Part shown: positions 57,664-64,000 of the stretch, in pieces
Numbering within the stretch: position 1 is the first letter of the stretch
How the letters are laid out: every line of letters starts with the position of its first letter
Assembly: GCA_034521465.1 (NCBI GenBank)
Contig: JAXHMN010000011.1
Location: forward strand, 62,001-126,000
Source of the DNA: SURF-28 sp034521465
Lineage (GTDB): Bacteria; Bacteroidota; Ignavibacteria; Ignavibacteriales; Melioribacteraceae
Length of the DNA: 64,000 nucleotides
Direction: 5' to 3'
Translations under genes and position numbers: made by a program
The notes under the pieces: model-generated
The model's input: only the letters and a program-made list of their open reading frames with translations
Databases searched by the model: none
Told to the model about the DNA's origin: nothing

Positions 57664-58333
57664 TTAGAAAACAAATCCAATTAAAAATTGATGTGTATTC
57701 ACAATTTCAGAATCAAAATTATACGAGATACCTTACGTCAAGATTGAACACACTTGATAATGAATACATAGTCCCTAATCCAATTCCGTAGCGGAAAGAG
57801 CTTAGAGGAATCGGTTACTCCCGGTTTATGGTGTTTATATTCATCGGGAATTTCTTCTGTTGAAATTGTAACTCCAAGACTGTCCGGGTGTTCTATCTAA
57901 TTTACCATCAATTAAATTATAACCACCTTCCGCAATAACATAAGGTGAAAACATAGACCTACTTACAAAGTATTGAAGCCCTACAGATATAGGAACATTT
58001 TTGTATTCTCTTTCCGTTTATTGTGTATTCACCTGCAGTAAAAAATTCTTGACCTTGAATTTCTCCGGTGGTAAAGGATTTTACATGTTGTGTTACATTT
58101 GTTCTTAAATAAAAATAAGATACCGATAATCTTAAATTTAGGTTTGATGTAAGATTAGTCTTAAATTCAAAACTAGTTAAGCCTCCAGGGTCAGATTCTC
58201 CCGATACATTTACACCGCCATATAAACCATATTCCGATTTTGTAAAAAACGAAGAACCCTCAACTTCCTGAGCAACCACAAATTGTGATAATGATAAAAT
58301 GCATACAAACATTAACTTCATTATAGCTTTCAT
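57664..58333 (-). pseudogene. Outer-membrane beta-barrel protein, several frameshifts
   Basis: Start at 58333 (GGAG seven bases upstream) with signal MKAIMKLMFVCILSLSQFVVA-QEV. Pieces in order: SSFFTKSEYGLYGGVNVSGES, FKTNLTSNLNLRLSVSYFYLRTN, EYTINGKR, YKNVPISVGLQYFVSRSMFSPYVIAEGGYNLIDGKL, GIGLGTMYSLSSVFNLDVRYL and finally EIVNTHQFLIGFVF to a stop at 57664. About 223 residues, porin-like barrel ending in Phe. At least three indels. Confidence 0.6.
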
Positions 58334-58370
58334 TACGACTCCTCTTGATTGTGGGAAATGGAGTAGAAAA

Positions 58371-59001
58371 TCATCTCAAAAGCAGCATCTTCTTAGTTGC
58401 CGAATAATTTCCGCTGTGTATAATCTATAAAAGTTAACCCGCTCGGCAGATATGCTTGCAATCATAAAGTTACTTCGTGTGTACCGATGTGCATTGTTTA
58501 TATTACTAGTGTTTGTACTTCACGACCTATGTCTATAACAGTTGAACCATTCTGCGGAGTGACTTGATTTTCGACATGCAATGCCAACTCTTATCGTCAG
58601 TAGCCATCGATAAACTTTTTAATTTCGATCCTGTTTGATTCATTTACATAAACTGCTTCACTAAGATTCGTTCTTACCGGTGATAAATTACTGCAGTCCT
58701 TACTGAATCGAATTCAAACTCATTGCTTGCAATCAATAAATAATAACCGTAGAATCTGTTAATGCTTAGTTCTCAATTACAATCCGGATAAGCGCAAATG
58801 CTTTTTGGTATTTATCTGTAAGTAAATCCGATTTACCATAAAGTGTAACAGTATAATTTGATTTATCTGTTAACAGTATCACAAATAATTTGTCCGGTTA
58901 AACGGACATTGATGGTAGGGTGGTGGAGCGCATTCATCTGTGAAGTTAAAAATTAGAGAGCATTAGATAAACAAGGCGATAATTAATCTGAGTTTTCTCA
59001 T
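58371..59001 (-). pseudogene. Secreted protein with T9SS-like sorting domain, heavily frame-damaged
   Basis: The start at 59001 (MRKLRLIIALFI, signal peptide) overlaps the stop of the upstream gene by ATGA. Pieces include TDECAPPP, TVNRSNYTVTLYGKSDLLTDKYQ and a C-terminus whose pieces spell GTHEVTF...FYR...ATKKMLL, the type of C-terminal sorting domain used for type IX secretion. About 210 residues in all. Many indels; the middle cannot be read reliably. Confidence 0.5.
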
Positions 59002-59970
59002 TTCAAAGTAGCATCTAATCTTAGTTGCCGAATAAATTTCGTTGTCAATCTGTAAAAGTAAACACCGTTATGCAGATTACTTGCATCAAAAGTTACTTCG
59101 TATGTGCCGACATGCATTTGTTTATTTACTAGTCGTTTGTACTTCACGTACCGAGTATATCATAAACCATTAATTTTGTGTATAGAGACGGGGCATGCCC
59201 TGTTTCTACGAATGGTAATGAAAACTTTATCTCCGTAGTCGGGTTGAACGTGTGAGGGTAGATTCGTTGTAAGTTAAATTCACTTTTAGTTATTCACTCT
59301 CACAACAATGAGCTACGATTAAAGTCATACGTTATATCGACTAACTGAACAGGTTAATTTTGAGATAACTGAGTTTTAGCAGTCATCTGATTGCATTCCT
59401 AATTAATTTGCCAAGTTTCAGTATATGTATATTTGAAAAACTATTCTCGACCACTGATCTATTACATCGCACTGCTTTTACTGCTGCGTATCACTTTCTA
59501 CTTTATTTTCATAAATCATAACTGAACTAAGACTAGTTGACCTCGCCAAGAAACATCGGTGCATTAAAAGTAGTCGTATCTTTGAGATGAGATACATCAA
59601 AAGAATTCCAGCCCGGTCTAAAATAGCCAATTAAAGTTTGTGTGCCATCTTTATCCGGCAAACCAAAAACATACGGATCGATAGACCATGAATATTGAAT
59701 ATTGCTATACGGAGGGAAAATTAATTCTTCGACTGTCGGCAAACAAGATCCCCATTCATACGAATCAAAATCGTTCAATATAAATTCTGCTTGACAAGAT
59801 TCGTAGTTGCTTGCATAAAATATAACGGTTGAATCTGAGTTGTTTTCAACAGTGCAAATAATTTTAATTAGTTCACCGTAGGAATATTCTGGTTTATCAG
59901 TATGAATTGTAAGTTCTAATTGTGCAGCAAGCGGCAGTGAGAATAATAAAATGAAAAAGAATTTTTTCAT
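58998..59970 (-). pseudogene. Secreted BsuPI-like protein with T9SS-like sorting domain, frame-damaged
   Basis: The first 145 residues are open (59970-59533): signal MKKFFFILLFSLPLAA-QLE, then TIHTDKPEYSYGELIKIICTVENNSDSTVIFYASNYESCQAEFIL, resembling BsuPI/intracellular proteinase inhibitor beta-sandwiches. Further pieces lead to HTFNPTTEIKFSLPFVETG, MVYDILGREVQT and GTYEVTFDASNLHNGVYFYRLTT, a canonical C-terminal sorting domain, ending at 58998. About 323 residues. Dense indels between 59000 and 59530. Confidence 0.6.
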
Positions 59971-60182
59971 TGATTCCCCCTAATTAATCGACTTAAACTA
60001 CTCAAACTTTCTCATTTTAACAATACCAAAATATCCGGTTAATTGAGTTTTCTTTTCCCAAAAACATTACCCATTTTTTTTCAAATAATGCTTATTTTCA
60101 AATACTCAATTCGTACAAAATTTTTACTTGATGCGTCCAATTCTTACCGAAAATAAATCATTCAAAAAAACCAGAGGTACCA

Positions 60183-63100
60183 ATGCGTAAAATCATTTCA
60201 ATTCTTTTCATTTTTCTTATTACATTTTCTACACAGAATTTTGCACAGGATGAAGAGAAAACCGATTACTTAAAATCATCAACTTTCAGCGGATTAAAAT
60301 GGCGCGGGATCGGTCCGGCTAGAACTTCCGGCAGAATCTCCGACTTTGCCGTTAATCCAAATAATATTCAAGAGTATTACGTTGCAACATCGAGCGGACA
60401 TTTATGGAAAACAGTTAACGGCGGGATAACTTGGAAAGCAGTTGCAGATACTCTTCCCTATTCACTCGGTGTTGTAACTATGGATCCGAATAATCACAAT
60501 GTTGTTTGGGTCGGAACCGGTGAAAACAATCACCAGCGTGCACTTGGTTACGGCGACGGTGTTTACAAATCGACCGACGGAGGAGAATCTTTTACCCGGA
60601 TGGGATTGAAAGATTCCAGGCAAATCGGTGGAATCGTAATCGATCCGAGAAACTCCGATGTAGTTTATGTTGCCGCAGAAGGTTCTGCATGGGGTCCGGG
60701 CGGTGATCGCGGTCTCTATAAAACTTCCGACGGCGGAGAGACCTGGGAAAAAGTTTTAGAGATAAGCGAACACACCGGTGTAAATAATATTGTAATGGAT
60801 CCGCGAGACCCTGATGTTCTTTACGCGACATCCGAACAGCGAAGAAGAAGAGCATTTACAAAAATAGGCGGCGGACCGGAAAGCGCAGTTTATAAATCTA
60901 TCGATGCCGGAAAAACATGGAATAAAATAATGAAAGGTCTGCCGAACGTTCATCTCGGTGGAATGGGGATCGATATATCACCCGTTAATCCTGATGTACT
61001 TTATTTGATTGTAGAAGCAGCGGAAGGCAAAGATGGATTTTTTAGATCGACTAACCGAGGCGCTAGTTGGGAGAGAATGAGCGATCATAACGCGAGCGGA
61101 CAATACTATAACGAAATTTATTGCGATCCAAAAAATGTTGATCTAGTTTATTCGGTTGAAACTTACTCTCACTATACCGAAGACGGCGGTAAAACTTGGA
61201 AACGCTTACCACTAGAAGATCGTCATGTTGATGATCATGCTTTGTGGATCAATCCAGATAATACCGATCATCTACTAATCGGCGGTGACGGCGGTGTTTA
61301 TGAATCTTACGACCGCGGTGCAAATTGGGAATTCAAACCGAACTTACCTGCAACACAATTTTATAGAGTGAACGTCGATAACGATGAACCATTTTACAAC
61401 ATCTACGGCGGAACACAAGATAACGCAACAATGGGCGGACCTTCGCAAACATTAAGCCAGGACGGAATCATTAATTCCGATTGGTATGTAACCGTTTTCG
61501 GTGACGGTTTCGTAAGTCAAATCGATCCGGAAAATCCGGATATTGTTTATTCCGAGTGGCAGTACGGAAATATCGTCCGTTATGATAGGGTAAGTAAAGA
61601 AATATTACTAATCCGTCCGGAGCCGCCGAAAGGTGAAAAGATGTATAAGTGGTATTGGGATACTCCGTTCATTATAAGTCCGCATGATAATAAAACATTA
61701 TACATCGGGGCGAATAAAGTATTGCGAAGCAATGACCGCGGCGAAAGCTGGGAAGAAATTAGCGGAGATTTAACAACTCAAACCGATCGTAACTCTTTCA
61801 AAGTTATGGGAAAATATTGGAGTGCAGATGCAGTTCGAAAAGATGTGAGCACATCTCAATGGGGATTAATAATTTCTCTTGATGAATCACGTCTGCAAGA
61901 AAATTTAATTTACGTCGGAACCGATGACGGAATAATTCAGAGAACCGAGGATGCAGAAAGTTGGACAAGAATAGACAACTTCCCTAATGTTTCGGAGTTT
62001 ACACCCGTTCATGATGTTGTTCCTTCTCGTCACAATGTAAATACTGTTTACGCCGTATTTAACGGTCACAAAGCAGACGACCTAAAGCCGTATGTTTTGA
62101 AGAGCACAAACAAAGGTGAATCATGGAAATCTATTGCCGGCAATCTTCCCGAGAATGGTCCGGTGAGTGTATTGGTTGAAGACCCGGTTAATCCCAATTT
62201 ATTGTTTGTCGGCACCGAATGGGGAGTTTACTTTACTCTTGACGGCGGAGACAAATGGATCCAATTGAAAAACGGAATTCCCAAAGTAAAAGTACCCGAC
62301 TTAGCAATTCAGGAAAGAGAAAAAGATTTAGTTGCCGGTACTTTCGGAAGAGGATTTTACGTGTTAGATGATTACTCACCGCTTCGTACCGCTTCAAAAG
62401 AATTGTTCGAAAATGATGCACACATGTTTCCGATCAAAGATGCTTTGTTATTTAGAAAAGCTTCGGGCAATTACGGGCAAGGTGCAACTTACTTCCGCGC
62501 ACCAAATCCTGAGTTCGGTGCAGTCTTCACTTATTACTTAAAAGAAGTACCGAAAACTTTAAAGGAAGAAAGAAAAGAAAAAGAAGCGGAACTCTTCAAA
62601 GAAGGAAAACCGATTCCGCAGCCAAGTTATGAAGAGGTGAAGGCGGAAGAAGATGAACATGCACCATATTTAATCTTTACAATTATGGATGAAGTTGGGC
62701 AAGTTGTAAAGAAAATTAATACTTCGGCTAGCAGTGGAATCAATCGTTTAGCTTGGGACTTGCAATACCCAAGTTACAACCCAATCAAAGCGGCAAATGA
62801 CAAATTTGATCCGACAAAAAAACCGACGAGCAGTTTGTATGCAATTCCAGGTAAATACAGCGTTGCAGTATCGATGGTTTATAGGGGAGAAGAGAAAGTG
62901 TTGATCGATCCGCAACCGTTTACCATTAATCTTCTCGATCATCATACAATCCCGGTTACAAAGACCGAAGAAAAAGTACAGTTTGAAATTGATGCGCTGG
63001 ACTTAGCTAGAAAGGCAGTCGGTGCAAGAGAACAAGCCGAAGAGTTGGATGCAAAAGTAGCTACGCTGATGCAAACCGCAAATGAAACGCCGGGCGCTTC

Positions 63101-63338
63101 TTTTGAACTGCTGAAAAAGATTTCCAGAATCGATAAAAAAATTGAGGATATCTTGTTCAGATTCCAAGGACAGCCGGCAAAAGCAAGCAGCGAAGAAATA
63201 CCTCCGCAAATTCTACCTTTAAATTGGCGCTTGGGAGATATGATCTCTCCTTCGCTTTACGCACATGCCAACATAACAAAAAATCAAAAAGTGGCGTATG
63301 ATGTAATTGAAGAAGAATTGAGTCATGTGGATAGTTAA
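60183..63338 (+). CDS. Sortilin/VPS10-like beta-propeller exoprotein
   Basis: 1051 residues, intact. Signal peptide (MRKIISILFIFLITFSTQNFA-QDE), then a large propeller with BNR/Asp-box repeats S-x-D-x-G-x-[ST]-W (STDGGESF, TSDGGETW, SIDAGKTW, TEDGGKTW, SYDRGANW, SNDRGESW, STNKGESW). The C-terminal third has a charged helical stretch (KEERKEKEAELF), a beta-domain (YLIFTIMDEVGQVVKKINT) and helices. Such proteins are common in Bacteroidota and Acidobacteria, often annotated glycosyl hydrolase without proof; the substrate is unknown. Exported to periplasm or surface. Confidence 0.85.
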   Translation: MRKIISILFIFLITFSTQNFAQDEEKTDYLKSSTFSGLKWRGIGPARTSGRISDFAVNPNNIQEYYVATSSGHLWKTVNGGITWKAVADTLPYSLGVVTMDPNNHNVVWVGTGENNHQRALGYGDGVYKSTDGGESFTRMGLKDSRQIGGIVIDPRNSDVVYVAAEGSAWGPGGDRGLYKTSDGGETWEKVLEISEHTGVNNIVMDPRDPDVLYATSEQRRRRAFTKIGGGPESAVYKSIDAGKTWNKIMKGLPNVHLGGMGIDISPVNPDVLYLIVEAAEGKDGFFRSTNRGASWERMSDHNASGQYYNEIYCDPKNVDLVYSVETYSHYTEDGGKTWKRLPLEDRHVDDHALWINPDNTDHLLIGGDGGVYESYDRGANWEFKPNLPATQFYRVNVDNDEPFYNIYGGTQDNATMGGPSQTLSQDGIINSDWYVTVFGDGFVSQIDPENPDIVYSEWQYGNIVRYDRVSKEILLIRPEPPKGEKMYKWYWDTPFIISPHDNKTLYIGANKVLRSNDRGESWEEISGDLTTQTDRNSFKVMGKYWSADAVRKDVSTSQWGLIISLDESRLQENLIYVGTDDGIIQRTEDAESWTRIDNFPNVSEFTPVHDVVPSRHNVNTVYAVFNGHKADDLKPYVLKSTNKGESWKSIAGNLPENGPVSVLVEDPVNPNLLFVGTEWGVYFTLDGGDKWIQLKNGIPKVKVPDLAIQEREKDLVAGTFGRGFYVLDDYSPLRTASKELFENDAHMFPIKDALLFRKASGNYGQGATYFRAPNPEFGAVFTYYLKEVPKTLKEERKEKEAELFKEGKPIPQPSYEEVKAEEDEHAPYLIFTIMDEVGQVVKKINTSASSGINRLAWDLQYPSYNPIKAANDKFDPTKKPTSSLYAIPGKYSVAVSMVYRGEEKVLIDPQPFTINLLDHHTIPVTKTEEKVQFEIDALDLARKAVGAREQAEELDAKVATLMQTANETPGASFELLKKISRIDKKIEDILFRFQGQPAKASSEEIPPQILPLNWRLGDMISPSLYAHANITKNQKVAYDVIEEELSHVDS

Positions 63339-63857
63339 TTCACTATAAAAGAAATCATGAATAAAGATATTGTTCGAAATTGAAGCAAGAGTTAAATCAA
63401 ATTCGGTGCGCCAATGGACACCGGGCAAGATTTTGAGATAATAGCTTAAGAGATAATTTTAAAAGTGCCATCAATCAACATTTTGATGGCATTTTAGAAC
63501 TTTTTCAGATAAGTCTCCCAAAAGATATTCCGATGATTCTTCAGCCAAATATTCTTGCATATTCCAATCGAAATACTTCATGTTTAAATTAAAGAATTGT
63601 GCCTATTGTCAATATATTGGAGTGTTAGGTAACGAAGTTTTTTGGACGGCACTATGAGCAAATATTTACTTAAAAATTTAGTAAAACAGAAAAGCTAAAA
63701 GAAATAAATCGCCATATTGAAAAACTGTAGACTAAGTATTGGTGCGCCTGACATCGAGGATGTGAGTACAATCACTCTAGGAGGGATTAATTTTGAAAAA
63801 GGAGAAATCTATCTTAGGAACCTATTAAGGGTGAAGCTCGGGATAGATTTCCTTTAA
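63339..63857. other. Intergenic region of 519 bases
   Basis: Contains a terminator hairpin at 63461-63495, a small minus-strand frame at 63472-63582 (MKYFDWNMQEYLAEES..., 36 residues, unsupported), and around 63740-63840 a plus-strand stretch reading ITLGGINFEKGEIYLRN that vaguely resembles part of a tyrosine recombinase. No supported gene. Confidence 0.4.
63461..63495 (+). terminator. Terminator downstream of the sortilin-like gene
   Basis: AAAGTGCCATCAA and TTGATGGCATTTT pair around TCAACATT; a short T-run ends the right arm. Confidence 0.75.
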
Positions 63858-64000
63858 TTAATCCCAACTGAATTTTAGTATCACATCAAACCCTGCTGAT
63901 TTATCATTCCCTTCCACCAATTGAAGAAATAAAAACGTTGTAAGTTCATATTCAGCAGTAACAATTCTAGGACTAACTTCATTTGCTTCAGTACCTCCGA
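63858..64000 (-). CDS. 3' end of an unidentified gene, cut by the window edge
   Basis: An open minus-strand frame from the edge reads GTEANEVSPRIVTAEYELTTF...GFDVILKFSWD and stops at 63858, 47 residues. The alternating pattern and the Trp-Asp end suggest a beta-strand-rich domain. Not identified. Confidence 0.5.
   Translation of the reverse strand, partial: GGTEANEVSPRIVTAEYELTTFLFLQLVEGNDKSAGFDVILKFSWD

Noticed and set aside
63472..63582. 36-residue minus-strand frame MKYFDWNMQEYLAEES...
   Set aside because: No RBS, no partner gene, and it overlaps the terminator hairpin.

Overview
The window looks like chromosomal DNA from an AT-rich member of the Bacteroidota/Chlorobiota/Ignavibacteriota group, most likely an Ignavibacteria-like bacterium. 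This is an inference from gene content: two-subunit methylmalonyl-CoA mutase with MeaB, bacillithiol synthase BshA, remnants of C-terminal sorting domains of the type IX secretion type, a DUF5916 outer-membrane protein, a tricorn-protease homologue and a sortilin-like beta-propeller protein. No 16S gene is present, so the placement is tentative.

The most important property of the sequence is that about half of the genes are interrupted by single-base insertions or deletions, often in or next to short homopolymers, including enolase, MetH, both halves of the MutB/MeaB system and UDP-glucose dehydrogenase. In nearly every case the protein continues at once in the neighbouring frame. This is what an incompletely polished assembly looks like, so such genes are given here as one CDS with the break position rather than as fragments. 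Two stretches (about 14.3-15.0 kb and 57.0-59.5 kb) are much worse and hide several genes that no single frame shows.

Layout. 1-12.4 kb: housekeeping genes (metH, hldD, a NUDIX hydrolase, an alpha/beta hydrolase, cysE-cysK, rtcB with archease, a DUF5916 outer-membrane protein). 12.6-22.4 kb: a bacteriohemerythrin, then the mutA-mutB...orf49-meaB propionate/methylmalonyl operon on the minus strand, split by a 3.8 kb block that holds a PIN toxin-antitoxin pair, a REP-associated transposase with its hairpin repeats, and an IS1182-family element that landed in the loop of one of those hairpins. 22.7-29.8 kb: a sulfur/molybdenum island: mobA, a Cys-rich MerR-type regulator, a PsrABC/PhsABC-like molybdopterin oxidoreductase, two half-size YeeE/YedE sulfur permeases and an exported rhodanese; the genes overlap or nearly touch and probably serve import and reduction of thiosulfate, polysulfide or a similar sulfur compound.

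29.9-38.7 kb: a damaged MntA-HepT toxin-antitoxin pair, a MarR/AhpD-like/membrane protein/THEP1 operon, rhamnose and UDP-glucuronate sugar-nucleotide genes, bshA, a PfkB kinase, and a DUF134/NifX-like pair behind a perfect 20-bp palindrome. 38.8-56.8 kb: an AbgT transporter, a secreted four-repeat protein of unknown family, small hypotheticals, the tricorn homologue, a methyltransferase, a cupin, an SLC12-like transporter, a LysM lipoprotein, glutamine synthetase and enolase. 56.9-59.97 kb: tRNA-Arg with a partial copy, a short inverted-repeat element and several badly frame-damaged envelope/secreted protein genes. 60.2-63.3 kb: an intact 1051-residue sortilin-like protein. The last 140 bases hold the 3' end of another gene.
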